Below are positions 1 through 40,770 of a stretch of DNA of 64,000 nt, one piece after another. Every line of letters starts with the position of its first letter. The first letter of the stretch is position 1. Location of the stretch: contig NC_036447.1 of assembly GCF_002775205.1 (NCBI RefSeq), positions 29,448,245 to 29,512,244 on the forward strand. Direction: 5' to 3'. Origin of the DNA: Xiphophorus maculatus. Its lineage: Eukaryota; Chordata; Actinopteri; Cyprinodontiformes; Poeciliidae. Position numbers and translations under genes: made by a program. Below the pieces are notes generated by a model that saw nothing but the letters and a program-made list of their open reading frames with translations, was not told where the DNA came from and made no database searches.

Positions 1-496
1 CCGCTGGTTTGCGTTGCTCCTGACCGGGCTTTGCAGACTTTGGAGCTGAAGTCTTGGGCCAGGAGGTCATAAAGGTCATCTGAGTCTCATCAGAGTACTT
101 CCTGCACATATGAGGGCGGTAGATTTTGGCCCCCTGGCAGGCGTTCTTCAGCTTCCTCAGCTCCCACGTCATCTGGACGAAGTAGTGCCGAGGGTTCTTG
201 TTGTAGGCTCCACATTGGTTCGGTTGGCCCTGGAAGTCACAGTAGTAGGAGCGCCCCGTAGCCTGGCTCGGGGATCTGCAGGAGACACGCAGACGGGTGA
301 AGTTTCCCGCTGCGGACACCCCCATGGTGCATGAGTCCTTTATCTTGGTGGTGAATCTGACGGTGTGGTCCCAGACGCTGGACTGCTGCTGTGGCTGTTT
401 GCTGTCGTTGCTGCTGTCGTTGCTATGGGGGTTGGATCCGCAAACAGCTGCCACCAAAAGCAGCGGCAACATCGCGACTTTCATCCCAGTCCTCAT
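1..496 (-). CDS. fgfbp2: FGF-binding protein, fgfbp2-like (5' part, cut by window edge)
   Basis: Reading on the minus strand from ATG at 496 (a second in-frame ATG at 484) gives an uninterrupted 165-codon frame that leaves the window at base 1. It opens with a hydrophobic secretion signal (MLPLLLVAAVCG), then a Ser/Asn/Gln-rich linker, then a Cys-containing domain with motifs such as SYYCDF, NQCGAYN and MCRKYSDE, typical of secreted FGF-binding proteins. These proteins bind heparin-bound FGFs in the extracellular matrix and release them. FGFBP genes are mostly single-coding-exon, in line with the lack of introns here. Placement next to prom1 on the same strand matches FGFBP2/FGFBP1 beside human PROM1. 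The family is clear. The choice of FGFBP2 over FGFBP1 rests on synteny only, and the C-terminus is not in the window. Confidence 0.8.
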   Translation of the reverse strand, partial: MRTGMKVAMLPLLLVAAVCGSNPHSNDSSNDSKQPQQQSSVWDHTVRFTTKIKDSCTMGVSAAGNFTRLRVSCRSPSQATGRSYYCDFQGQPNQCGAYNKNPRHYFVQMTWELRKLKNACQGAKIYRPHMCRKYSDETQMTFMTSWPKTSAPKSAKPGQEQRKPA

Positions 497-1355
497 GGCT
501 CTTGGCTGCTGCGAGGCACGGCTCCGTTCGCTCCTAAGGCACGCAAATGCAAACTTTTCAAGCTTGACAGATGGTTTTATTCATGATTCAGACGTAAACT
601 CCTCCTCCACTTGCTAAGCTATGGGACGTTTTAAAAATGATCGACGAGACGGCTGGAAGGGGAAGAGGGCGCAGAAACCACAGGAGAAACAGGAGAAGCT
701 GATGAAAAGCAAGAGGCATAAGAGAGGCTCACACATGAGGCCAGATGTTGGGGAACAGGAGGACCATTGACCATTGATGAGAAGGAGAGCAGCAGGAAAA
801 TGGAACTAAAATCCTGAAAGAATATTTGCCTCCTTACAGATTTCTTCCGTTCTTTTTTTTTCCTTTGTCAGGCTTGGGATCTTTAAGATCATCAAATAAT
901 TTTAATATGAGACCAGATTAACTTGAGCATCTACAAAAGAGAGCATTCCAATGATTTTATTTTTATTTTTGTGTGAAAAAGCAAGGGCTGGTTGTGAAAC
1001 CTTGGCGACAACGCGACTTTTACATCTCCTTCATAGAGGGCAGGAGTTCTTGTTTTATCAGTTATGGCAAGTCATCCAGGTGCTGAAGCAATGAAACAAC
1101 CCCACATCACCACACTACCACCGCCATGTTTGATGTTTTAGTTCTGAAATGATTGGTTTAAAAGCTACAAAAGAAAAAAAACGCATAAAAGACCCCAAAG
1201 AATCATGAAATTTATCCAGATGTTTGTCAGCAAATACTTAATACTCTCACCAGTTCTTGCCTATAGTCTCATTCTTTCTGTGTAACAGAGGCAAGTGGGG
1301 CTTTGCAGTGCTTTATATGTTGTTGGGTTCTTTTGTTACTTCCTGGAGTCAATAA

Positions 1356-1760
1356 ATGCGTTCCTGTGACAAATGTCTTCAAGATTTTGACAATATTCCG
1401 CTAATGTCGAAAAACAAAAATACAATTTCGTAATTACTGTGTTTCCATTAAATAAGAAAGTCAATTAAAATCACATTGACGTGAGATCAGTAAAAAACAT
1501 GATCCTTCAACTACTTCCTGTCTTCTTCTTCATGGTTTGTGCCAGTGGAAACATCTGGTTGTTCACGTGATGCAAAAAAGTATTTCCTTTGCAGTTTTGC
1601 GAGATAAACCAGTTGTGTTACGATTAAAAACAACAACAAAAAAAACTCATTCTAGTGGGAAAGCTTTTTAACGACAAAGAAGAGTTTTCCTGAAACTGCC
1701 GTGTTTCTATTAAGGGAATTTATTTTCAAAATGTCAAATACCGCAGTTATATGATCAATC
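1356..1760 (+). repeat. Family B dispersed repeat, copy 1
   Basis: Shares with the copies near 20977, 33648 and 44358 the blocks GTTTCCATTAAATAAGAAA, AATCACATGTGAATAA (diverged here), TACTTCCTGTCTTCTTCTTC, GTTGTTCACGTGATG and a terminal block TTTATTTTCAAAATGTCAAA. No ORF is present. It is probably a non-autonomous DNA transposon. Edges are approximate. Confidence 0.6.
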
Positions 1761-2779
1761 GAAACGGTGCACTCTTAGCATCATTTTTGCAGGACGGCTG
1801 CCTCTCTGGAGGTACAACTCTGTTCTGTTTTAGTACTTGTGAATAATGGCTGTATCTGTATTTTATTGGAATATGAAAACCTTTAAAATGGTGTTTCTTA
1901 AATGTTTTTGAGCTTCTTTAGCTCAGGGCACGACATGTTGCTTTAGCCTGATTGATTTCGTCAGACACGTTCCATTAAAGTAATCCATAGATTTTTCTAA
2001 GCCTAGCTGTAATGAGATCTGCTTGTGGTTGGTAAAACAGAACTCGTCATTCCGGCTAATTCACGAGAAACAAGGACTGTGGAGACGATTTTCCTCATTT
2101 GGTTTGAATAACATTTTATTCTGTTCGTAAATGAAATCATAAATTAAAACTGCATTATGGATTCAGTCGACAGCTGATGTGTGGCTGATGACATGTATGG
2201 CTAGTTTTGATCATGTTTAATCATGTTCTTACAATTAAAAGTTGACTTCATTTTGACAAAGCGTCAGTGTAAAGCTGCTAATAAGGTAAATATGCCTCTG
2301 GGCTCTGGAGACCACCAGCTTTAGTTTGATCTCATATTTGTTCAACTTTAAACTCTCTTTCGATTTGTGCAGCAGTGATTCTCTCAGAGAGTCATAGAAA
2401 AGTCCAACGCGGGTCTCCGGCAGAATTCCCATCTGGGGATTTTTGCGTCACCAGACATGAGTCTGACCACAAAGTTTCTGGCTCTGGGAGGCGACTTGTT
2501 TAATTTGGCTTCCAGGGACGGGCTGGTAATTAGTCTTTGAAGATGCAGATCCTGACCACCTATGCTGGCCCCTTTACATGTGGTTACACTCTGAAAAGAT
2601 TCATTTGAGTTGGTGATGACAACTTACTTTTATTGGTTCAGTTCACTTAGAAATCACTTTTTCATCTGAAATGAACTTTTTTACTATCATTCCAAGTAAA
2701 ACTATTAAGTTGACTGCAGCTTTGTTGTCCTATGTCTACACAGACTCCAGTAGCAGCCACAATGTGACCACCTTATCTT

Positions 2780-3365
2780 TTAAAGGGAGAGTATTATGTG
2801 TTTTCCATCCACAAAGTGCCATTTTATATTACAATCATGCTACCTTCAGTTGTAATAAAAATGCTACATATGTCAAATATGACTTAAAATTTTTTTTTAC
2901 TTCATACTTTAATGCCTTGAAATTGGGTCTCTGTCTCTTTAAAAACCCCTGCTCTTTCTCAGACTCCGCCTTCAGGAAGTCATCACAACATGTCTCCTCT
3001 ATTAACCCTTTAACAACATTTTTACCAGCATTTCACTGAGAAGTAGCTCCTATAATGAGCTCAGAGGATCTGCAGTTCCACCAGGTGTTTGCTAATCGCT
3101 GCTGGCTAGTCTGAAGGAGCTGAATGGAGGAGTCATGCGAGAGGACAGTGGGAGGCAGAAGCACAGAAACTGCAGCTCTGAGGAGATGCTAGGTCCACCC
3201 AGGTGTTTTGCACAGCTCAGTGGTTGCCATGGAGATTAAATAATTTCTCAAACATGGATCAAAGAATCAAAGCAAAACTCCAGGTATGTTTTTCGAGAGG
3301 GAATAACATTAGAACATGATGTAAAGCTAAAAAAAAAAAAAAGTTAATGTTACACAACACTCTTT
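2780..3365 (+). repeat. Family A TTAA-flanked repeat, copy 1
   Basis: Starts TTAAAGGGAGAGTATTATGT and carries the conserved internal blocks CTCTGTCTCTTTAAAAAC, TTCAGGAAGTCATCACAACA, TGTTTGCTAATCGCTGCTGG and GGTTGCCATGGAGATTAAA. Its right end is the most diverged of the seven copies. It has no coding capacity and appears to be a MITE-like element. Confidence 0.75.
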
Positions 3366-3970
3366 GGGGTGTGAATTCTATAGTTTCTTAAGAGTTAAAA
3401 AACTCTAAACTTATCTGACCTTGAGAACAGTTGAAACAATTTCTGGTCTACACATTAAACAGTCAAAAGGAAGAAACACAAAAGACTCAAGTTGGACTCA
3501 AGTTTTTATTCACAGATTTGCTCCTTCTGAAGAAACTCCCAAAATTTCTCTTTGGTCCTTAGACCTCTGTTGTCATAGCAACAGGGCTTGCTGTAATGGA
3601 CTACCATGGGCTACGCTGCCTTTGCGCGTTAGCCGTCCAAAAGTACTTACGTAACATCATGCTAAAAAGCAGCATATGTTAACAACTGCAGCTTTTCTCA
3701 CTTATTATGAGATAAACTGGAGCTGCCACTTAACTTGTACAGTATTTAAAGGCATAGTTCAACATTTTGGGAATCCCCTTTGTTTCCTGGTTGTTTGTGA
3801 AAAGAAAATATGTCCATAAATGTTATACAAACTTCAATGAATATTTGATCCATCCAAAGATATACTTGGTATAATCTCAAATGAAATATATAATCTCAAT
3901 TAAAATGTTATCCTACAAACTAAACCTTTTACTAGCAAAGCAGGTGTTTGACATTTTAGGCTTTTTGTCC

Positions 3971-4061
3971 GGATGGATGGATGGATGGATGGATGGATGG
4001 ATGGATGGATAGATGGATGGATGGATGGATGGATAGATGGATGGATAGATGGATGGATGGG
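3971..4061. repeat. (GGAT)n / GATA microsatellite
   Basis: Tandem GGAT with scattered ATAG variants over about 90 bp. Apparent repetitive peptides here (HPSIHPSI type) are artefacts of the microsatellite. Confidence 0.95.
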
Positions 4062-4809
4062 CCAGAGTTTTCTGCAGACATTCATGATGATTAGAAGACA
4101 AAGTAAAGCTCTGGTGATCAGAAATAGTTCACATTAAGCCATTATTAAGTTCATTTTCTATTTTTTGAAGGAGTATATCTTCAAAAGATATACTTTTATT
4201 TTGTTAGTTATCCACGAATGTGTTTAATTATGTAGCAAAACATATCGCCCTGACTGTGCTGTTTTACACTTCCCCCTAAACATGTACGCAATCAATCATC
4301 CCAAATAATTTAAGCTATGATACAAATATCCACAGAGAGAAAAAAACATAAATCTACAACAAAACATGACTAACAGTATATAAAACAAAGATTAACAAAA
4401 GAATATATAAAACTTTCAAAAGTTTTGAAAGTGTATAAAATGATGACTTCGTGGTAAAACTGATGTAGGTGCAGCTTAATTCTCTGTTCTGATGCAGGAG
4501 CTGAGATTTCCACAGCATGAGAAGCTAAAAGGTTGCTGGAGCGACCGAGAGAGGATTTCATGAGTTTGCAGACGACGGCCTTCAGAGGTCTGTTAGAGCT
4601 GGAGGAGCGCTGGGGGTGGGGCGCCCCACCACACTCTTCCTGATTGTTGGTTTTTATTCCCTTTTTTTGTTCCACTGAAGCTTCAGGTGATCTAAAAGCT
4701 GGAAAAATCCCAGAGAACCTGGGAAAAGGATGGAAAGGAGCCACGGGTTAGACGGCTGTCACCTTGAAGGAATATTGGGGGCGTTGTAGGTGGACAACAA
4801 AATGAGGAG

Positions 4810-5190
4810 TACATTTTTGCCAAAACATTTGGCTCAGAAATTCCCTAGAAACAAAAACTGAGTTTGAAAATTTGCTAGAAAATTCAAAATTTTGAGATTA
4901 AAGCTCAGAAATTTTTCAGAATTTTTTTATTTTTTATTTCTGAGTTTGAAAAAAAAAATCGAACTTTGCTAGAAAAGACTCAAAATTTGAAATTCAAATT
5001 CAGATAGCTTTTAGAAGAAATGGGAAATTTCTGAGTTTGGAAAGTGGAAAATTTGCTTGAAAAACCTGAAATTTTAATTTTTAAAAATTTATTTATTTAT
5101 TTATTTTTAGAAAAAACTAAAATGTAAAATTTTGGAAATTTTCTGATTTTTAAAAGTAAGTCATTTCCACTGTGGAAATTGAGGTATTTC
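4810..5190. repeat. Family G degenerate internally repetitive tract, locus 1
   Basis: Loose repeats of phrases such as TTTCTGAGTTTGAAAA, TTTGCTAGAAAA and CTCAGAAATTTTTCAGAA, closing with ATTTCCTTGTTTTTTTC. The same phrases recur at about 13385-13690 and 53990-54210. Confidence 0.6.
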
Positions 5191-5351
5191 CTTGTTTTTT
5201 TCCCCCAGAACATTATTGAGATTACACCCAACATTTAGAGGTTCTTGGTGGAGTACATGTTAATAAACTCCTTTCTTCTATCTGCAGTGGCCCTATTGTG
5301 ATGTTGTACATCAGTGTTTAGGAGAGGAGAGTTTAAGAAGTGAGCGCTCAC

Positions 5352-5387
5352 CTTTACTGGACTGATCAGTTCCAGTTCTCCTGTCCA
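5352..5387 (-). other. prom1: Candidate terminal exon of prom1 (unresolved tail)
   Basis: On the minus strand a good acceptor (TTCCTCCACAG) and a good donor (AAAG followed by GTGAGC) bracket 36 bp. Joined to the last firm prom1 exon (phase 2, GA|) it would read D-G-Q-E-N-W-N then stop (TGA at 5368-5366), close to the human total length but without recognisable similarity to the human tail. A further AG at 5280 precedes another short reading frame. The true C-terminus may use an exon I did not find. Confidence 0.25.
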
Positions 5388-6922
5388 CTGTGGAGGAAGG
5401 ACAGAAACAAAGTCAAACCAGGTGAAGCACATAAGAAATCCTCAGCTTTGACTATTTTCACTTTTCCAAATGCTGGAAAAGTGAACTCCCTTCTCTAGTT
5501 AGTACCCAAAACTATGCATTAAATTCAATTTCTTTAGAGCTTTGAAAGAGTGATAAGCTCTTTAATATGTTCTCTAATCAGAATAAACAAGCATTTCCTC
5601 ACTTCTGCAATTCTTTATTCAGTTCAATATAAACGCTTCTTGACTTTTGCTCTTTTCTGTATGATGAAAATATATAATCATTGGGGAATAAAGGCAAATT
5701 TGCTCCTTTGTTTTGTCTGTGATGAAGAATTAATCCTTAGACTGATTTAGAGTTCGGAGACTGATCGGTTTCAGACTCATTCTGTGATTTATTCCAATTA
5801 AAAGTTTCTGCAGAGTTTTGTAAAACAATAAAGAGAAGCACATAAAGCATTTGCTTTGACTCATGGTGGCCAAAAAAGAAAAAAAAGGTGGGAAACTTAT
5901 CAAAGTGGTCCATGTGAGAAGTGACAGAAACATTGAGTATTATCATTACAAAACAGCTAATTTACAACTTTGCTCAGTAAAAGTTGAGACTCATGACTAA
6001 TTTCTACGACAGAATCAGACGGAGACTTTGTTTCCCTTCCACTTTTACTTAAAATTTTAAGAAAAAAAAAGTTCAAGAGGGCAAGAAGAAGAAATATGGT
6101 GAAGATGAAGATGAAAGATGGATCTGGGCAGCAGGACGAAGCTGAACCGAGGAGGACGGTTTGATGGGCGGTCAGTGGAGTTAGTGATGGTCAGACGAAG
6201 GGTTTTCGCCGGTCATAAATACCTCTAACAGGGAAGTCACATCCTGCAGGTCACCATTCACTTGGTGGAGCCGAGGCCCGAGGGAACCAAGTCAGTGTGT
6301 CATTATAGGGAGCGCTAAACACACACACACACACGGGGAAGTCTTTATAAATAAATAATAAAACTTATTTTATTGAACTCTTTTTGATTTGCAGATGGAA
6401 TTCCCTCCACCGCAAGCAGACAAGCGAAGTTTGATGCACAGCACTGCTCATACATTTCCACTGACATCACACACCTGTTCGCCACCATTACCTGTTTCAG
6501 CAACACCTCCCCTCCATCAACACGTGATGAAGGGGAGGTGAAGGAGAGAGGGAACACCTTCCTGAAGCTAAAGAAAGTGAGCTGAGCCTGAGGGAAAACG
6601 GTCGGAAAAGTATGAAAGGTCCAAAATATCCAAATTGTGAGGATGAAAGGCAAAAGGCATTGAAAAGCTGAGCGACATTAAAGAGTGACAAGCCACGGAT
6701 AAGAGTATCTGGAGAAAACACCAGGATTGAACAAGAGGAGAATCAGCAGTCCAAGAAGAAGAAGAAAAAGAAAAAGAACAACGGAGGGAGACAGAAAATA
6801 TGTCGGGTTAGTTTGGATTTGAGCTCAGCCAGAAAACACCCAGAATCTCTGAAAGCAGGAATGAAAATATTTTTCCTCTACGGGTGAAGGCGCAAAAAAC
6901 AAAAATCTTTTCTAGGACTCAC

Positions 6923-36370
<29,448 letters not shown>

Positions 36371-36740
36371 GGCTCAGAGGCGACGAAGAAGCAAAAAAAA
36401 AGCACCAGAAGACCAGAGACCCAGTGGACAAGCTGCTGTCCCAGTCGGGATGGAGAGAGCAGCTGACACCTGTTCCTCCCGCAGGACCGGAAACACCTTG
36501 AACATCCAGCGGTCGGTCGGTGAGGAAGCAGCCGCTAGGCTCTGGTGGTTCTCCTCCACGGACTCATCACGGACATCCTGCCGCGGTGTGTGGGGTTCTC
36601 ACTCTGCCTGCCGGTGTCCTCGCGTTCACCGGACCGCGAGCTCAGAGCAGCCTAATCTCACGTGCACGGAGAGAGAGGGCTCAACTGCGCTCGTGCGCGC
36701 TGGAAAATTAGATGAGCGCATCTACGGCGCGTGACCCGGA
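36371..36740 (-). promoter_or_regulatory. prom1 promoter / 5' UTR region, GC- and CpG-rich
   Basis: The 370 bp upstream of the prom1 start codon are clearly richer in G+C and CpG than the AT-rich flanks (for example GACCGCGAGCTCAGAGCAGC, GCGCGTGACCCGGAGCGCCC). No TATA box was seen at a convincing distance, and the transcription start was not placed. Confidence 0.5.
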
Positions 36741-38349
36741 GCGCCCGCTTGGTCATGTAGAGCTAAACATTTAGCATTAAAGATAACTTGAGCAAATAGA
36801 AAGACATTCATTTTCAAATGATTTCCTCAGGAAAAAAGTTATTCAAAGCAAATAAGGAGAAACAAGTTAGCTAGCAATGACTAATTTTCTTATATTTTTC
36901 TTATTGAAGAAAAAAAATGACTGAACCGCTGTTCCACACGTTAAGATTATTTTTCAACAAATATTTCTAAAGCCTACATGTTAATGTTGCAGGAAATTGC
37001 TTTGAGTGTGATTATTTGGTACGTTGTGCCTCTTTTGCTCTACAAGCTGTTTAAAGCTTACTTTTTAAGATTATAATAAGATTTACAATCTAATGTTCTG
37101 GAAACAGTACAGTCAGCTGTTCCGATTTCTCTGTGGTTCTGGACAGATTCTTATGTCTGCAAGCAGGAAAGGATTTTGTCACCCAACTGCTGTACATAAA
37201 GAAACATTAAAATATTCAGACAAATCTCAGTGCATGGAGGCTGTAGGGATAGTTCATGTCTGCCAGTGGCAATACATGCACAAATAAAACACCACCACAA
37301 ATTCAGAGCAATCTGAAGTCAAGTAAAGACTTGCACAAATTCTGTTTTTTTATTAAGTATGGCAGAGCACTCACAGTATTGTGCTCCTCACCATCAGAGC
37401 AGATTGTTACAAAAAACAGTTAGTCTGCTTGAGGCCAAATATAAAAACAAGGGGAGGCTCAAAACATCTGCACAATATGATACATGTATCTGAACCACCA
37501 CGTCTCTGCAAAACAGGGTTTGGATAACTTTGGGAAAAAAAATAAAAATACTGCAACAAGAACTTTTACCTTTCCTTACAGAGCTGCTGTCTGTGTAAGA
37601 AACACAAGCTTGTGAGAAACAGCAAGGGGAAACCCAGACATTTTACCTGCCAGGGCTTATTTACAGACTGATAATTATGGGGGAAACTTGATGCTTATTT
37701 CTTCCCACAAAAAAACTGGACCTGTAGCTTCACCGGTTAGACGTCACTGTGAAATATGACGGTCAACTCGCTAATGGTAATCCAAGTCTTTGACGTCTCG
37801 TGAAACTGAAAGGAAGAAGAAGAAGAAGGGAAGAAAAGAAAAAGCCAATGTGAGTGTAAGTATGTGATGACAGAGAGCCTTCAGAGTCTGTGCAGGCAGA
37901 CAGTGGGCCGCTGTGTTTCCACTGCTAACAGAGAGCGCAGTGAGTCCTTTCACTGCAGTGAGTCCTTTCACTGCTTTCACTCACATCACAGCAGAAACGG
38001 CTGCAAAACAAACTCAGTTTATTTTCCTTCCATCATAAAAGATACAAGACTTAAACCTCAGCATGTCAGATTCACACACGGAGAAACACGGCTTGTAAGC
38101 TAGGGCTGCACAACATGCCTAAAAACCCTTTTACAACATACATGTTTTATATCAGCCAATATCAACAATTGTCGATATCGATAATTATTGATGGACTTTT
38201 TTTTGTTTGTTTAATATGTCTGAGAAACTGCCAAGCTGCTGGTGTGACCTTTTCCTGATGTATCTAGTATTTCCTCCACGCTGTTGGTTTTTTTTATTTT
38301 TGAGTACGATGGAGAAATCTGAAAACTGCTGCTGTGCAAGTTAATCAGC

Positions 38350-38520
38350 AGGTTGTTGCTAGGTAACCAAAGAGCGAGTGAGTTAGTTGACACAACCAGC
38401 CTTGCTTAGCTGGTGGAGCCTAGCTCACTGTGTCAGGTTGAGCAGCTAACGCTTTTCCTCTCCCTACATCTCCCAGAATGCTGTGCAGTTCTGGATCGGA
38501 GTTCAGTGAATATTCTAGAT
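38350..38520 (+). repeat. Family F repeat, copy 2
   Basis: AGGTTGTTGCTAGGTAACCA ... AGTTCAGTGAATATTCTAGA matches the reverse complement of 11505-11657. The sequence just upstream (TAGGGCTGCACAACATG at about 38101) resembles the end of a larger DNA transposon. Confidence 0.6.
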
Positions 38521-39337
38521 CGTCATCTTCCTGAAATAATGTGTCTTATTTTTTACTCTTTTTTGCCAAAAGTTATTTTGGCAGAAAAAAAGATGTTTTA
38601 GGGGTCAAAAATAAATTATGGCAAAAAAATCTAATATCCTATCAAATGTATAATCTATTGAAATTAATCACTTGTCTGTCACCCTTTTGTCCACTAATCA
38701 CAGATGACCTGTCACACTTGTTTTAATGTTTGGAAAGTTTCTCCTCAGATTTCAGCTGGTCTGTGTTGACTTGGATTAACTCAGATTATTTCTACCTCTC
38801 ATCATCCTCACTTCTCAGTTAGTTAGCTGTTAAAAAAAATAATTCTTTGAAATATATAAATGCACTGTCCAAAATTAATTAATACTTCAAAACCACCTTT
38901 AGTCATACTGCAGCCACATACTTATGTGTGTTTTATTTGGGATTTAATGTATCAGACCAACAGCATAATTGTAAAGCGGAAGGAAAAGAGCAACTAATTT
39001 TGAAATTATTGCAGAACTTGTATGTATTTTTGAAGTTTGAAGGCAGCATCACAGTGAGGTACAGATAAAAATATGTTGCAAAAAACACCAATGTCAATTG
39101 TGAATCTGTGGCAGGACTACAAATTGGATTGTTAGGAGTTTCTCCATTCAGTCTGAATACATTTAAACTAATTTGCAAACATTAGCGGCCAAAACTTTCA
39201 GTGTGCAGATGAGAAAATCTGATGGAGAAAAGAGGTGCAGCCAGAACTGTAGAAGAAGGTTCCAGAAAGGTTTTAACTCAGTGGGATTGAAGACAAACGC
39301 AAGTCACACTTTTCCATTTTGTTTAGAGCAAAAAATG

Positions 39338-39576
39338 TTAAAGGGACAGTACTATGTATTTTACAGGCAAAAAGTGGCACAACTGAGTAACTCGGTTCAG
39401 TTGTTCAGTTGTTATAAAAAATCTGTTTGTATTCAAATATGACTTGAAATAAATTTGTCTTTGTAATTTAATGCCTTGAAATTGGGCCTCTGTCTCTTTA
39501 AGAAACGCCTGCTCTTACTGAAACTCCGCCTTCAGGAAGGCAAAAAATTTGATTTTAAACAACACTGTCCCTTTAA
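39338..39576 (+). repeat. Family A repeat, copy 5 (internally deleted)
   Basis: Both ends are present (TTAAAGGGACAGTACTATGT and AACACTGTCCCTTTAA), but the copy is only 239 bp. Sequence between the AACTCCGCCTTCAGGAAG block and the right end is missing. Confidence 0.85.
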
Positions 39577-40770
39577 AAACCTTATTTTTTCCCTGTTACT
39601 TCACAATTATGTTTGTCTACCGCATAAAATCCCCCCGAAAATCCAAGTCTGACATGGCAAATTTATAAAGGTTAAAGGCTATACATGGTTTATCAATGCA
39701 GTGTAAGTTAAAGAAAACTAATAAGGAAGACCTGTTTTAATGTCACTGGTATTAAAATGGTCAGATTTCAGCTGCGTGTTCGTCTGTTTGCTGAACATAG
39801 GAGCTGATGGCGGTAAATGAGAGGAAACCTGCGGCGACTTCACGTAATCAACTGATTAACAGCAGATTTCACAGCAATTTGGGTCAACTGGTTCACAAAC
39901 AGCTGATTTACAGGACAAGTCTTCACAAATCAGAGCCGGCGAGCGACAGCAGACAGTGAACGCCACGCTGGTTTGAACAGCTGAAACGCTCCCAAACCAA
40001 AGCTATTAATTTCTTTTAGCAGGAATTTCAGTCGCGAATTTAAGGATAAGATCAACGTCTCCAACATGCTCAAGGACGATGTTGCTACCATAGTTACACG
40101 ACTTTGGAAACTGAAATCTCCCCTTAAAATAAAAATTTAAAAATCACCTGTATCTTCACACGCCTTCACACAGTCCTCCCAGTGATATAAAAAGAAAAAG
40201 ACCCACACAGACGATTTCACACTAAAACTCCCCAGAAAAATAAGCCGATGATTTCGGATGCTTGTTTGCGTCTCTCCTTCTGAACGTGTTGGCGCCAGTG
40301 TCTGCAGAATGCCTTCATGCGCAGCTGAAGGCTTCAAATTTAGAAAAAACATCAAACATTTTCAATAAAAAAAAACATACTTTAAAGAGTTAAACTTGTC
40401 AGATTTTCTTTTAAATAAAAAGTCGACATCTGACAACTTTTGTTCTATTAAAAAAAAAAAAAAACACTTTTTGTTCAGGGAATAATTGTGCTTTTGAAAC
40501 ACACACAACCTCACAGTCCAGCTGCAATGCTCCAACAATCCAGACTGGGTTTCCTTTCAGTGGTTTTATTCTCTGTTTGGTGGTTTCCTGGTGTTCTTGT
40601 AGCACCCATCTGGAAACGTCTGATGTAACAGCTTGATGCCTTGGCTGGTTTTTGCCAGTAATAAATAAATAAATACTCAGAGAGTCAGGTGCATAAGTGC
40701 GAGTCGGGTCTGAGCGCGCTCCGTGACCCTCGTCAGATCCCTGGACAGGGACTGGGGTTCCCTTCGACGG

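Larger units (their letters stand above)
497..5365. other. Intergenic stretch between fgfbp2-like and prom1
   Basis: No convincing coding exon was seen. It contains a family B repeat near 1356-1760, family A copy 1 (2780-3365), a GGAT/GATA microsatellite (3971-4061) and a degenerate family G tract (about 4810-5190). The prom1 3' UTR and polyadenylation site should lie in the right part, but I could not place the site. Confidence 0.6.
36741..40770. other. Region between prom1 5' end and tapt1 stop codon
   Basis: No supported coding exon. Some of the right part should be tapt1 3' UTR: AATAAA on the minus strand at about 40564-40569 is a candidate polyadenylation signal roughly 200 nt past the stop. 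It contains family F copy 2, an internally deleted family A copy, and a lone strong acceptor-like sequence on the minus strand at about 37812. Confidence 0.5.

Noticed and set aside
3900-4101. Short frames coding for HPSI/GWMD-type repeats here and at 30565 and 51426
   Set aside because: They are translations of GGAT microsatellites with no other support.
6224-6244. 21-nt minus-strand segment with good acceptor and donor, considered as a prom1 microexon
   Set aside because: In the required phase it gives an immediate stop (ATG TGA) and shows no prominin similarity.
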